Shown here piece after piece: positions 13,201 to 26,800 of a stretch of DNA of 64,000 nucleotides. The translations under genes and the position numbers were made by a program. Numbering within the stretch: position 1 is the stretch's first letter; each line of letters begins with the position of its first letter. Origin of the DNA: Lepraria neglecta (lineage: Eukaryota; Ascomycota; Lecanoromycetes; Lecanorales; Stereocaulaceae). The notes under the pieces were generated by a model. The model searched no databases. It saw only the letters and a program-made list of their open reading frames with translations, and was not told the DNA's origin. The stretch is from assembly GCA_033220425.1 (NCBI GenBank), contig CM065652.1, positions 1,674,001 to 1,738,000 of the forward strand, written 5' to 3'.

Positions 13201-15050
13201 ATTATTCCTTTCCCGAGACTTATCAGGTATAGAGATAAGATACTAGGCTATAGAACTTAAAGCAGGAGCCCTTATATAGGTACTTACCAAGCTCCTACAT
13301 TTCTTTAACAACGGCGAATTCACCGTTATTATAGACTATAGCGCCCTAAAATCGGCTCTTTAGAATATAACTAGTAGTCGCTGAAGCGCTCGTTTAAACA
13401 AATGGGCTCTATACCTCTCTATATTCTAACCGCGAATGAAAATCCTTTATCGAGCTAGAATATCCTATAGAAATACGGATAGATTATCTAGGCTTCCTAC
13501 GGAACCGGAGGATTTAATAAACGTATTCCCGGTAGTAGTAGTATAGGTAGAAGATCAATTTCTCAAGGATATCGTGACCGAGACTCCTAGCGATCTATAT
13601 TTCGGCTATATATACTAATAAATCCTAAAGTAAATTGATAGTACCTAAGATGACGAGTCAGGACCGCGGACGGTATACTAGTCATATCGTCTAGATACAG
13701 AGACGCAGTTACTGTATATAGTTAACTAACCTAGACCCGATCGTCTCTATATTCCAACGAATCTCATAAAGTAAGTACTAGAATATACACACGACCGATA
13801 TGCGTATAGAGGTATATATAGAACGTTTGATCGGCTATATGGATTAGTCTATATCCCGAGAATGCGCAAAGTAATCCAGGAATATATCGATAGGTGTCCA
13901 GCTTACCAGCTTTCCAAGCTGTCCCGATAGCTACTATATAGTCAGCTACACCCTGTAGAGGCTATCCCGGAACCCTTACATGACCTCTCTATCGATTTTA
14001 TCGTGGGACTTCCCCTAACTCTAGATAACTATAATACTTTAATAACTATAACTAATAAATTTTCCAAATATATACGGTTAATACCCAGGAATGAAAAGGA
14101 CTCGGCGGAGACCTGGGCAGAATACTATTTCAACTTCGTGTACCGCTTCTAGGGAATCCCTTGTCGAATTATCTCCGATAGGGATCCTAAATTTACTAGT
14201 ACTTTCTAGAAAACCCTTTTCGCAAAATACGGTATTACCCTAGGCCTTATAACGGCCTATTATCCCTTATTAGATAGCCAAGTAGAACGGACTAATTAAA
14301 CGGTCGAGACTACTCTTCGTTACCTACTTATAGGAAAGTATAAGGAGAACTAGGATACGCTACTTCCTGAAGTTAAGTATACTTTAAATACTTCCGAAAG
14401 CGCGGCTACGAATATTATACCCTTCGAAGTTCTATACGGGGTTAAACCCCGAGAGCCTCTAGTTATAATCCTCAGCCTAGATACTTATAATCAAACGGCT
14501 ATAGATTTCCTAAGACAGCGGGAGAATATACGCCGGGATACCTTTAACACTATTAAATTGGCCTAAGCTAAAATGTCTATACGATATAACTCTAAATATC
14601 GTATCCCGGACTTAGTAGGAATAGCTTACCTGAAACTAGCGAAGACCGGAGATACCGGTTATTATATTCCTAAAAGCTCTTCTCTCTCTACGAAAAAGGT
14701 CGGGCTATATAAGATCCTTCAGAAGGTAAGTTCTTTAGTATATAGATTGGAACTCCCGCCGTCGATATCTAGAATATATCCGGTAATTTCGGTCGTACAT
14801 TTGGAACAGGCCAAGGCCGACCCGTTTCAACGGGAACTACTACTACCGGTACTAATTATTATCTAGGGCCAGGAAGAATACGTAGTAGATAGAATTCTAG
14901 GAAGGGAGAAACGCGGATATTAGAATAGGTACTAAGTCTATTAGAAAGGATATAATAAAATAACCTATAAACTAGCCTAGAGACTAAGATAGGATATACC
15001 GGAGATTATTGACAAGTTCGAGAAAGCTCGGCGGTGATCTGCCTAACTGG
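10235..15050 (+). pseudogene. Gypsy1 gag (3' part) and pol, RIP-inactivated
   Basis: Gag resumes at 10235 in the frame left at 3661. Protease FDTGSRVSLIS lies near 11093-11130. RT spans about 12060-12640 (FIV.KNGKPRVVVDLRKIN, FSSIDLTKGFF, active site YIDNIIIFS, with the second catalytic Asp changed to Asn). The open piece 12641-13036 is the RT thumb (GYYISRLGL...LGFFSYYRKFVKNY). RNase H is about 13090-13560 and the integrase about 13770-14560, with HHCC-like CPAYQLSK and core residues in DFIVGLP, SDRDPKF and the PFEVLYGVKP tail. The open piece 14573-14866 is the integrase C-terminal barrel. A decayed chromodomain follows to about 15030 (EEYVVDRILGRE...KGYNKITYK). Confidence 0.85.
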
Positions 15051-15289
15051 GAAATTCAAAAATCCTAGACGCTAATAATTCGAGGAATCCTGAATGAAAG
15101 GAATCCTAGATTTCTTTAAATACCGGTTATTAAGACTGGCACCCCGTCTGTAAAGACGTAAAACTAAGTGAATAATAGAGAGTGAATCATATAGTAAAGG
15201 AGACACGGGAGATTAACTACGCTAGACTTACCTTAAAGTAAGAGTTCTCTTACTTCCTTCCTTCCTCTTTCCTTATTATTATACTTATT

Positions 15290-15440
15290 ACTCTACCTCC
15301 TTTAATATATATAATATATATATTATATTATATACTCTATCCTATACGAAGTCGATCTTCTATATCATAATCTTCTATATCGTAGTCTTCTATATCGTAG
15401 TCTTCTATATCTCAGTACTCTATATCTTTAGTACTACGTT
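15290..15440. repeat. TA-rich microsatellite stretch in Gypsy1
   Basis: Runs of (TA)n are followed by repeats of a TCTTCTATATCGTAG unit (about 15355-15430). It separates pol from the third coding region of Gypsy1. Confidence 0.7.
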
Positions 15441-18400
15441 CTTATAACTACTAAGAAGTTTATACCTTCTAAGTCTAGGAAACCCCCTAAGCCTGGACCT
15501 TCTAAGTCTAGATCTTCTAAGCCTAAACCTTCCTAGTATAAGTTATCCCAGGAGAGAAAGGAAGAGTAGGAGGTATTAGAATAGTAGGACCGGGAAACTC
15601 GAACGGAAGAGGAACGGTTACTTATCTTTATCAAACCTATACTAGAGGAAATCAATACCTACCTAGTAAACTAGACCCGGTTAGACTAGATAGTACACTG
15701 GAGATTTCCAGTAATAGAGTTAGATATCTATTATCTTATAGAAGCCGAGATTCTGAAATTACTATCGCTAGAAAAACTTTTATAACTCTAGAAAGACGAG
15801 AACCCGGGCTTAAAGGTATACCTATATAACTAGGATCTTATTAAGGAAGTATTATAATTAATAGACGTCGAGATCCTTAAATTTCTGACGCAAACCCGCT
15901 TTATCTACCTGGTAGATCCTAGAATACTAAAAGATATCTTATATGCTCCCGGGTTTAAACGACGGTTAATCCCTAATAGGAACTACTTAGTAAGCCTACT
16001 ATAGACTACCTTGTCCGAAGAAGCTTAGGAGTAGGTTATTAATAGTCAAGATCCCGAAGTAGTACGAAAAATTAGAAAACTCTAAGAGATTCGCTACGAT
16101 TTTGATTTAAACCTATACTTCTCCGCGAAGGATAAGGTATATTACCTAGCCCTACCGGCTATTATCAGCGTTAATAACTACCTTAACTATCCCTAGGAGG
16201 AGGCCTTTACGCCCGATAAGGCCGAAACCTAGGCTATAGCCAAGTATAAGTTAATAGTAGCTAAGAAACGTCGAATCTCGAACCTTTAATAGGAATACTA
16301 GTAGACTAAAAAATTAGAGTTTCTCGAGGGAGAGGACCTAGAAGTAGATACTTTATTAGAAACTTCCTATACTCCCCCTAAGAGACTTTTCTGAGAGGGC
16401 TAGAACCTCGAGTAGTCCTACAAAGCTATTAAGCTCGAGGGAGCTATTAAGAATTCCGAGGAGACTAGAGGTATATACTAGGTATATAGCCTATTAAATA
16501 GTAATATCTTCGAAGACGCCAATAAGGCGAACCTATAATACTATAACGGACCCGCAGGTTTAAAGATTAACTAGTAGGCAGGAGAGTATTCCGATATTTT
16601 AGATCCTTAAACTCCCGATATTTCAGATCTTCGAACCTCTAACCTTTTATATCCTTAGAATACTAATACCTTCTAAAACACGCGAGCTTAACTAGATAAT
16701 ACTTCGTCGGACTCTAGCGAGGAGCCTAGACTTCCCCTTGCCAAAGAGGAATAACTGACCTAGGACGTTATAGTAGTACTATACCCGGATAAGCCTCCGC
16801 TTAAGGAGTTCGTGGCGGTACCCTAAGGAGTAGTAATACCTATTAATAATATTAAGCCTGTAGACGTACGACTAAAACGCGCGTTATAAGCCATTTTTAA
16901 TGGAGCTAATGCCGGCGAAGGTCTAGTACGAGCTAGTATCTTAAAGGAACGAATAACAGAAGCGGAAATTAGGGATTGGCTGATTATTAATCATTTTCTA
17001 TCCTAGGATACTAAGGATACCGACGAACTAGTAAGGTCTGAATAGGATAAGCTGGTAGCACCTTTTATAGTTCTGCTAGATTACTATAAATATTAGGCTA
17101 TAAGACTAGACATTCCGAATCGCAAGGTCAATCACAAGTTCGACTTTATAGCTACAGGGAAACTACCTATAGTATCTATAGCCTTAGGTCGGCCAGCGGT
17201 AGCCGTCGACGCGGAAGGTATCTAGAGATTCATTGTTTATAACAATATCGAGCTCTATAGGGATATAGGAGCCCGGATAGGGCTACTTAGAAAATACCCT
17301 AAAGGAATAGTAGATAAGTGGAAGAAGGAACAGAATATACCATCTGGTAGTAATACTATTCTAGGGACTGTATGTAATATTAGAAACTATATCCTATAGG
17401 ACTAGGATATCTTAGGCTAGATCCCCCCGGACGAGGAAAAGGGAGGCTCCGTCTTAAAAGCTTAGAAAACCTAGGATAAAGAATAACCGAGAGAGCCTGT
17501 AGTTAAAAAGCCGGTAATGACCACGGAGGGATAACCCTAGAATATATTACTAAGGGAGTCCGCAGATACGCAGCCGATAGTAACCTTAATAGGATAGACC
17601 TATATCGAAGACGCTATAATATCGGGATATAAGGCTATCGAAGACAAGTAACCAGCGATTACTTAGGCTCCTAGGATACCGGTTTTTGGGGAACTCAAAC
17701 TAAATCCCCCAGGATTGCCGGGGTTCGAACTAGCCAATCCTGGTTAACCAAATCTCCTAAGATTACCGGAGGTTAAATAGTTATCTAATCCTAGTTAGCT
17801 AGTACTAGAGCGGTAAACCCCGAAAGTTAGTATAATCGTCGAAGATTTAAATCTGTATAGCTCTAGGAAGCACGGTCTTGGTAGTCTCCCTAGGCTTATA
17901 CTAATAATAGCTATAGGCGGCTTAGATAATAAGTGCGTTAAGTATTCTCGGATTAGATATTAGAGTAGGGATTACCCTATAACCGCTGCCCCTGATAAGG
18001 AATAATACTCTCGCTCGAGATAAAGGTTAGAAACTAATAACTCGGACGAAGAGCTTGATAAGTATAATAATCTATACTAGAATAAGCCTAAGAGATAGTA
18101 TCGGATTTCGTAGCCTGATACCTAGTATTATTAAGACCCGGATATCGATATATTTAGGAGAACTAATATATTTTATTAATCTACTACTATAATTGAATAA
18201 GAGAATAGTCTACTACCTTATCCTATAGTACCTCTAGTATCGCCTTTACTTAACCAGGAGTTAAAGGTGACCCCGGAGCGGTTTAACGCCGAGAATCGTT
18301 TTATAATACCTTCGCTTAATCGGAAGTTAAAGGCTACTCCGGAGTAGTTTAGCGCTGAGAATCGTTTTATAAGGCTATCGCCGCCCTCTAAAGACCGGAT

Positions 18401-19110
18401 ATAATTTACTTAACTTAGTTAGAAATTGAAGGCTACTACCGCCTATATAAAGGATCTGGAGTTATATTATAAGGGGATATCGAGCGTCACGAACTCCCTG
18501 CTCCTACTAGCAGGTATCTCCGACCCGTATACTACTAATAGCCTTAGATAGGTATCAGCAGAGGTAGAGGAGAATCGTATATAACTACGATAACGATTTT
18601 AGGCAGTATATCCCGAGTTTCCTATATACCGACCAGTTACCTAGGTCCCTATAAGTCGCGTACCCGAGTATCTTAGGAGGTTTGTAAATTCTGGTTTTCC
18701 TACGCGTCGATCAGAATTCCCGGCAGCGTATCCCGGGGAAAGATTAAGCCCCCAACTTCCTGGACGAGTTACGGATACTGATTTCTCTATATATCGCTCA
18801 GATACCGGCTTTTCTAATAAGTTCCCAGCGTATTACTTAAATACTAACTACTTCTAGGTCCCGGAATAGCCCGATAATAACGATCCTCGCCGTATTCATA
18901 CCTTTATACACTCTTTCCATTATTCTTAGTATACTGGCCAAATTATTCTATAGGAATAGCTTAGTTTATATCCCAGGCTTTTCTATATATATACTCGCCA
19001 AATTATCCTATCGGAATAGCGCAGTTTATATCTTCCTAGATACTTACGCTTCTATCTCTACTAACCCGGAACTCGATAAACCTAGGAACGTGGACGCTCG
19101 GGACGAGCTT
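15440..19110 (+). pseudogene. Third coding region of Gypsy1, downstream of integrase (unknown function)
   Basis: After the chromodomain and a TA-rich spacer (15050-15440), the + strand again reads as long coding-like text whose interruptions are almost all TAG/TAA at Gln/Trp positions, as in the pol genes. Early on there is a Lys/Pro-rich stretch. Near 16800-17400 is a compact, globular-looking portion (motifs such as NRKVNHKFDFIATGKLPIV, then ALGRPAVAVDAEG). Near 18250-18420 two copies of an AENRFI-containing module occur. A 60-bp tandem repeat lies at 18932-19035. I do not recognise a family, and I have not proved that one frame runs the whole length. It may be a captured gene or a lineage-specific ORF. 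Confidence 0.45.
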
Positions 19111-19128
19111 TTCTGTGTCCCCGGGAGA

Positions 19129-19241
19129 TATTAGGGAGCCTTAGCGCCTTAAGCGCTTGGCATTCATATATTTTATCAATTCTAGCTTAGCGAGAACGAA
19201 CAAGCTTTTCACCACCTATACTGCGCACAAGTGCCTTAACA
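19129..19241 (+). repeat. Gypsy1 3' LTR
   Basis: 113 bp, direct repeat of 1007-1119 with a few transition differences. Preceded by a CCCCGGGAGA purine tract and followed by TSD CATTA. Confidence 0.88.
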
Positions 19242-19246
19242 CATTA

Positions 19247-20625
19247 TATAGCGAACTGACCGAATTGGGGCTCTATAATATACTCGGAGGCAGCGAACTA
19301 GTAGTAAAAGAGGCCCTGATATCCAGAATAGCCATATCTTAGATATATAGTGTGGCACATCTACCCGAATTCTTAAATATATGAATATACTTACTATATT
19401 ATATCGTAAATCGAATTCGAAATCAGGCCTGAAAACGCGATTGTAATACCTCCTTCCTATTTAAGTATAGCTTCTATTCTAGTAGTCGCCGTAGCTTCCT
19501 AATAATCCGACCTCCTTACGTAGCTATAGGAGTAGGTAATAGCTCTCGCTTAGGGACTGGCTGCTCCGTCCTCGGTAATATATCTGATATATATACTCGG
19601 CGAGTCGTGATTGCTGTCGCTCGGGGTACTTTTAGTATTACTATTAGAGGCTCTAGAAGCTCGAATAGATAGCGGATAAATCCTAATATAGTAAATACCT
19701 TCTTCTCGTTATCTTTTCGAGCCTTTACTCTTACTTAACTAATAAGCTTATATATTTTAGCTTCTTCTTTCTTCTTTACTTATTAGATCTTATCTAGTAT
19801 CTTCTTCTCCTTTACTTCTTCCTTCTATTAGTTTCTTAAAGTATCCTCCTTCTCTTACTATTCTTTAGTAAATAACCTCTCTTAGATAACTTCTAAGCTT
19901 ATAACTTAGGCTTTACTATAAATACTTTACTTATTACCTTTACGCCTCTGATTTCGTTAACTAGCTCTTATTAGTTACTTATTAATACTCTCTTAAGTTT
20001 CTAAGAAGGAGGTAGTATAGATAGCGGCTTTCCCTAGCTTCTCTACTTAAGGATTAATATTTCTAATAGCTTGAAGGAGGTCTTGTATCTACTAGATATT
20101 AGTAGGCGTTTTAAAGCTGTTAATAGTAACCCCGGCTTTAGATAGTATAACTAGACGAATACTAATATCGATATTAACAGAGAGCTTTCCGATAATTATA
20201 TTAGGGTCCTAGGGAGATAAGCTAGCTTTCTTCTAAGCGTTTTTAATTATATCCTCCCTACCTACTACTTTCCTCGCTTAGCAATAATATTTAATAAATT
20301 CTACCTTATTTACCGAAATATAGATAGCGAACCTTGTAACTTCTAATAGCTACTTTCGATATATATTAGCCAAAGGTCCGAAGAATAAAATATCTAGAGG
20401 TTAGAGTAGATATATAGAGTAGGAAGGAAGGTATAAAAGGATAATATTATAAGCCTTATAGAACTTAATAGTTTTATTTAAGATATAAGATTAATAGCCG
20501 TCAAATATAAATATTCTATATTTATCTTTTAAGCCTTCTTACTTTATATATTTATAGAAGTACTCCTTTATCCAAAGTAGGCCTAATTTATTATCTATCT
20601 AGCCGTTCTTACTATATATAATATA
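19247..20625 (-). pseudogene. pogo#1 transposase, DDE and C-terminal segment
   Basis: On the - strand this contains the DDE_1 core of a pogo/Fot1 transposase: an IFIFDGY motif near 20515-20495 (originally DGH or DGHGSH-like) and a LP.YS.YLL.PLDI..FGPL motif near 20440-20375, which is the conserved 'PPHSTHLLQPLDvgvFgPL' block of the family with RIP changes. Downstream reading fades into an A/T-rich C-terminus with many stops. Gypsy1 and its CATTA duplication interrupt the element at 19246, and the last part continues at 1006-951. Confidence 0.72.
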
Positions 20626-20630
20626 ACCCT

Positions 20631-20783
20631 TAGCAGGGTCTTAGTAAGGATGAAATATACAACGCGCAAAGATCACAATGAACGAGTTATTGGGGTTGAA
20701 TAAGTTATTGATTCTTTCTAGCTACTAAGCGGAAGAAATATATAAGGCAAGCGCAAGCGCTTACTAATCTAGCAACCATAATA
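20631..20783 (-). repeat. Gypsy3 3' LTR
   Basis: 153 bp, direct repeat of 35895-36047. Its outer flank is TSD ACCCT. On the coding (-) strand it is preceded by a G-rich polypurine tract at 20784-20798. Confidence 0.87.
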
Positions 20784-20799
20784 GTTACCCCCGCCGAAA

Positions 20800-23430
20800 G
20801 ATACTATTCGCCTACGAGGCATTAAGAAGCTAGAAGAAGCTAGAAAAAGCTCTATATATCAAGAGGATCGTATTACCAGGTCGAGATTCTATACGAGCCG
20901 ACTATCATCCGGGGCCGCTATTATAAAGAAAAGTGGGCGATATTATTTAGGGTCGCCGTTATTAGGAATAAAAACTCGATAGGTAGAGTATTAGTACCGT
21001 ACCTTTTCTCAGGAATGAAAATATTAATAGGTAGAGTATTAGTGCTATGCCTTTTTTTCAGCCATGCTTATTCGGTAATATATAGCTCCCCTTAAGTATT
21101 AAGCTCGATATTACCGTCTTCTACTAGCTTCCCGAAGTTCTCTAAAGGAGCTTGTCTCCAGCTCTCAAATAAACTATTATAGAAGGTAATATATAATATA
21201 GTAGGGAAAGCATCGGTGAAAAGAACAATAGCGTCGTTGACACGTTTAGCGATACTATTATAGTATACCCGATTATCCGTAAGCTCGTCTATTTCGTTCT
21301 TTATAGCTTTAAAAGCGCCCTAGACCTTTAAAGTTTATATAGGAACCTTCGTCTGCGGTATAAATAATTTCCAGTATATAACAATCCTACTCTACTTGAA
21401 TATACGTCTAGTATAGCTATTGAATACCTTATAAAATCCTTCAAGCAGCTACGCTATAGCTACTACCTTTCCTTCCGCAATACGTAAGTTCTTCTTAAGG
21501 TTTTTATTATCTAGAGTTAGAGTAGTAATAAGCTTATTCTTTATATCGTTATCTAGTAGTAGCTCCTCTTTATCTTTATCGCTATCGATAAGAATTATAT
21601 TCGGCTTCTACTTTACGGGTATAGTATTTTTTGGAGGTAGTAGAGGCTCCTACGTAGGCTCCTATATAGGCTCCTTCCTTAGTATAGTCTTCTCGCCCTT
21701 TCCTTTTATCTCAGTTACTAACTCCTTTAGTAGTATCTCTACCTTCTAATACTTCGATAGCGGGCCCGGTATATTTTTTCCTCCCTTATACTTTAACTTT
21801 AAAGCCGTCTCCGTAGCCTTACCCGGCGCAGCCTGAATTTTATAGACTCGGCCGTTAACGATAGTATACTTATTATATACCTTTATCCTAGTAAAATCCT
21901 CCTAGTCTATATTATACGACTACTCTCCTTTATCTCTATATATCTATATATATCCGAACGGAACCTTATAGACTCATTTTTCTATCTTGCTATCGTAACG
22001 CTTTACTACCTAGCTATAATTCGTCTATTCCGAATATAGCGGGTCCCTTAAATAGAAGACCGCAGGCTATCTCTTATAGCGCTCTATCCGAGAGATTACT
22101 TTATTCTTAGTAATATTAGCTACCTAAAGCGATAAAAGATTAACGCTAGTTAGCGGCTATATAGATTCGTCTACTATTATATTATAATTAGGCTCGTTAT
22201 AAAGTAGAGGGTCGTCAACCTTCCGATCGCCTATCTAGTCCCCGCCTCCTTCTTTCTAGTACGTATATACCGGAATACTAGAGCGTAGCTTTATCGAAGT
22301 AGGGGAATCGTTATCGCTAAGGAGGATCTTAAGGGCAGGTAAATTAACGCGAATAAACGGACTAGTAGGCTTACGGAAAGGAAGGACTAGAGTATCCTAG
22401 AGATCGTCGAGCTCCCTCTTTAGATCTAGCCTCTCTTCTAGTCGATTCAGGTAGTTAGTATACTATAGTACTAGCTATAGAAAATATATATAATCAATTT
22501 AGGGGGTATAAAGGTCAAGACCTTAGTACAAGTCCGGGTAGATAAATAGCTCTATATATAGGTTTTCGTTGATAGGGTAAGCTGAGGGACTAATAAGTTC
22601 TCTGAAAGTTACCTTAAAAGGATCGTTCATGAAATTCTATAATACGTATACTAGCTCCTTAGGTTCTATAATAACAGGTAGAAGCTTAGCGTTTGCGGTA
22701 ATAGGGTACCTCGGAATAATATACACGTTAATTGTTCCAACGATCTAATTAATATCAGGTCTGAATCCTGACCTAACGGTCTCCTCGTTTTAGCGTTATA
22801 GATATTCTAATAGTTAGTATTCTCACTCCTGAAGCTATACACACCGGCACAAGTAGATATGTAAATAGATGTTTGGGCGGTCTAACGCCAGGGCTAGCAG
22901 GCCTAGAAAGGCTACAACAGGTGCCCCAGCGCTAGAAAACTCCCATGCCTAGGCGGCATAGACCTGGAGTGTAGATAGGCTATATATAGGCTATGTATAA
23001 GGTGCGGGTGGGCGGGAAAGAACTGCTATGGCTCTGAACGAGATGAACTCGACTGAAGAGCCAACTGCTGGTGGGATGCTCATACAAATAGTGCTCTCAG
23101 GAAGCACGGATCTCTCGCTATGGCCCATGGTCATGGCGCATGGCTGAAACCGCATCTAATCATGAGACACACTAACCCACAGTCCTACTATAGCGACTCG
23201 TTAATAGAGGGCAATCCGCTAAGAATAAACCGCGCGTTGTCGTCTTCAGATAGGTAGTACTACGAAATAGCTTCGGCGTAACGATAATCTTTTAGTTTAA
23301 AAGGTATACTCTAGAAGCTATCGTATAAGGGTAAAGGGATAATGAACTTGGCCTCTATATCCTTTTCTTCCGTGCGGTCTTCTTATAGCTCGAATTCGTA
23401 TTTAGGAAAAGATATAGGTTACGTTTAATA
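20800..23430 (-). pseudogene. Third coding region of Gypsy3, downstream of integrase (unknown function)
   Basis: Between the chromodomain and the 3' LTR the - strand reads as long coding-like text with TAG/TAA interruptions at Gln/Trp positions. Recognisable coherent stretches include EDDNARFILSGLPS near 23225, an Arg/Leu-rich segment near 22440-22390, and GFYKVFNSYTRR near 21430. A 385-bp repeat (22813-23197) interrupts it, and coding-like text resumes on the other side. No known family is recognised. Its position and size parallel the extra region of Gypsy1, though obvious sequence similarity between the two was not seen. Confidence 0.42.
22813..23197. repeat. ~385-bp dispersed repeat, copy 1 (inside Gypsy3)
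   Basis: Nearly identical to 48427-48822. Copy 1 has scattered RIP-type transitions and lacks an 11-bp CTATATGTAGG segment found in copy 2. The flanks GTTAG (left) and GTTAA (right, two bases past the end) could be a target duplication with one G-to-A change. No terminal inverted repeats, LTR signature or RNA polymerase III box could be recognised, so the class is unknown. Confidence 0.75.
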
Positions 23431-23849
23431 TAATATCGCGTATAAAAGGTATAGGGTATAGGTAAGTCAAGTAAGGTAAGATATTGTAATCTTCGCGAAA
23501 CAAAACTAAGCGCGTCACTATACTATGATAAAGGCGTGAAAATTACCACCGAAAAAATCTCTGCAGCCTCCGCTTTTGTGTCACTTATTCGGCTTTATTA
23601 ATCCCGAAATATTTATACTAACTTATACTAGAGCTATATAGATACCTACTACTTATACTAGAGTTATAGCTAGATACTACTACTTATACTGGAGTTGTAG
23701 CTAGATGCAAATTCTTCTGCCCCTACTAGAAAGCTAGTTAACGTCCTCGTTGTCCTAAATAATACTCCGGGCCTTTAGTAAGACCCGCTACGTTTAACGT
23801 CCAGCTTGATAGTACGCTAATAAGTAATACTTATCGGCGTATAGGAAGA

Positions 23850-26800
23850 AAGGTAGCGTTCAGGATTTCTTCTGAGCTGCGCTTTATTATCTCTTTCCTT
23901 TAGATTCTTTTCGAGACTCTATTCGGTAGCCTCGTACTAATTAAGGTCTATATTTTTCTTTATATTCCTCGATAAGCTCTCTTATATCTGCTAAGTTATC
24001 GATACTATACTACTTATTCTAGACGGGTCCCTATCCTTTCCACTTGACTAGGTATTTAGTTACTATTCGCTTTCTACGACTAGGAAGCCTTCTCTCTCTT
24101 CGGTCAAGTAGATATTTAATCTTATAGTAATTATTAGTACCTTCCTCGTCGTTATCGAATACCGGGTCCTAGCCGGTTTCCCTTAGCCGTTTATACAGGT
24201 CCTCTCTAAGCAGAGCGGGTTCTAGTACTATAACTAAGACGATAGGGTATATAGTTATTGATTCGGGGAGGTCGAGCTTATATATAAGCCGTCTATATCT
24301 CTTAAGGATCTTGAATAGGCCAGCTCGTTGGTTAGAAAGCTTCTTATTATCTAACCCTAGTAATCGATATCCCTTATAGAGCTTTAGGAAGACTATATCT
24401 CCTTCCTCTATAAGGAGCGGAACGTGCTTAGAATCGTAGCGAATCTTTGATTCAGCCGCCGCGAAAGTAATTGCGTCTATAGCTTCCTTTCGATTCGTAG
24501 ACCTCGCGTTAGTAATATCTATCTAATTCTTAGACGTTGAAACTGCAATCGTTATTCCGTTATTAAGCTTTATTCTATATATAATCTTATTCGGTAATAA
24601 TATCGTAGAAGCGTTAGAAGAATTATTAAGTACTAAACGAAGCGTTACGGCGAACTCATCCTATAGTTTATCTAGGAAACAAGTAATATAGAACCTCAGG
24701 GCAATTTCGACTATTTAATTCGTTCGCTCGGACTGACCGTCCGACTAAGGATAGTAGGTAGTAGAGACTATAAGCTCGGTGCCTAATACCTTAAAAATAG
24801 CCTTCTATAGTGTAGAAAGGAACTTCGGATCTCTATTAGAGATGATTACGTTCGGAATTCCCCAGTTAGTTAATATAGCGAGTAACCCAATAGCCTATTC
24901 CTCTATAGTCCAGATATCCTTCCCGGATACTATAGTAACCTTCTTAGAGAATTTATTAGTAACTATAAGTATAGTATTATAACTATTCCGTAGGATAGGT
25001 AATACGAGAATAAAATCAATAGTAATAGTATAAAAGATCTTGGGTAGCGTGACGATCGGTTTTATCTCCTCGTAAGGTATATATCTCTTAGTTTAGTTTA
25101 GCTAGTAATCAGGACAATATAAAATATAGCGCTTAAGTCTTCGTATAAGGTGCCTTATATAATAATTTCCGACGATCTACTTATATATACGATAAAACCC
25201 TCCATAACTTCGCTTGTTATAGGCTAGTTCGAAGACTTCTTATTCTATAGTCTTAGGAATATAGAGTCGTTCCCGGTCGTCGAAACCATCCTTGTAGTAG
25301 ATAAGACTATCTCGTAGAAAGAATTGGATATTGGGAATATAGATATTATTCTCGGTGCTTCTAGGATCTAGCTTCTCTAGTCTATCCTTTTCCCCGGAGA
25401 GAGCGATTATAATCTTAGACTATTTCTTGTCCTCGATATACGCCTCTATAAGCCTTTTCCGGTAGTCTTCTAATATCTCGGTAAAGGTTATATTATAGGT
25501 GAATACCTTATCGAGCACCCCTGGTAAATCTATATCTACCTTTTCTTCTTTATTGCGGAGTAGTCTTAATAGGGCGTCAGGAACTATATTTTACTTTCTA
25601 GGTCTCTAATATATATCTAAGTCGAATTATAAAGCGTATTAGGAAGCTCGGACTAAGCGTAAATTCATCCTATCAGAAGAGGACGAAGACAAGGATATCT
25701 ATCGGGAGATATCTATAGTTACTAAATAATTAGTAAAAATAATAACCTTCTTTATTAGCACCTGTACTAATAGGTATAGAATCTTCTTTAGAGTCCAAAT
25801 AAGACCGGTAACTTCAAGTTCTATAGGCTAATACCGAGCTTTAGTAGAGTTAAGAAGCTTTAATAGAAATAGAATAGGCTAAATATTAGCCCTTAGGAAG
25901 GAATTGCCTTATAGATCTCCCTTAATATAGTATACTATAATACTAATACCGTACTTCTTGGATATATTAATATCTATATATAGTTAACGGGATGGATCCC
26001 GATGATATAGGTATATTTCGGACGTTAGGGCCTTCTAAAGCATCTTAAATGAATTTAATTCCTCTTCGGTTAGTACAAACTTTATATTCCGTAAGTATAC
26101 CTTACGTATATACCTATACTTCGCTAGGGAGCCCTTTAATAACTCCGTCTTACGATACTAGAGAGGCTCGGTAATCTAGGCAAAGTACTTAATATTACTT
26201 CGCAACTAATTTACCATTCTAATATAAGTCTCTAGTACTTATAAGGTATCTAGGAAATAAATATCCTTAATAGCTACTACTCTCTCTATAGTAGTAGTTA
26301 TACCGAAACTATCTACCTTCTATCCTAGTAGTATAACGAAAGGGTAAGTAAGGTAAGACTTCTTTAGTTTAAGTATAATCTTTAGGCTTATAAATAGAGA
26401 GAAGATAATCTTTAAGTACTATAGGTATTCATTTATTAATCGGGAGAAAATAACTATATTATCTACGTAGTATCTCGCGAAGTATCGGTATAGTCGAAGG
26501 AAATCATCCATCTTCCTCTAGACGTAAGGAACTAATCCTTTAAAACCTATAGCGGCGATATTATAGTATTCCGCCCCTTAGTACGAGACGACTATAAATT
26601 TATACCGATCTTCCTTCTTAACCAAGAAAAGGTAGAATTAGCCGCTATAGTCGACGATACTAATCTAAGTATATCCTTATATAGACGATACGATATCGCT
26701 TTAGAGTAGTAAAGGATAATTATTAGAGACGGTAATTTTATTAAGTCTACGAATATCGACTACGACGCGTCCCTTCCGCCTCGGAGTCTTTTCTAGACCT

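Larger units (their letters stand above)
1007..19241 (+). mobile_element. Gypsy1: Ty3/gypsy chromovirus-type LTR retrotransposon, interrupted by Gypsy2
   Basis: The 113-bp direct LTRs (1007-1119 and 19129-19241) begin TATTAGGGAG, presumably from TGTTAGGGAG, and end CTTAACA. The flanks carry a perfect 5-bp TSD, CATTA, at 1002-1006 and 19242-19246. A purine-rich tract (CCCCGGGAGA) lies before the 3' LTR. ATTAGTAGCAACGG follows the 5' LTR and matches the ATTGGTAGCAACGG after Gypsy3's 5' LTR, so it is a likely primer-binding site. Without Gypsy2 and one TSD copy the element is about 11.66 kb, which is long for such small LTRs. Internal order is gag, protease, RT, RNase H, integrase, chromodomain, then a further ~3.6 kb coding-like region. 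Confidence 0.88.
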
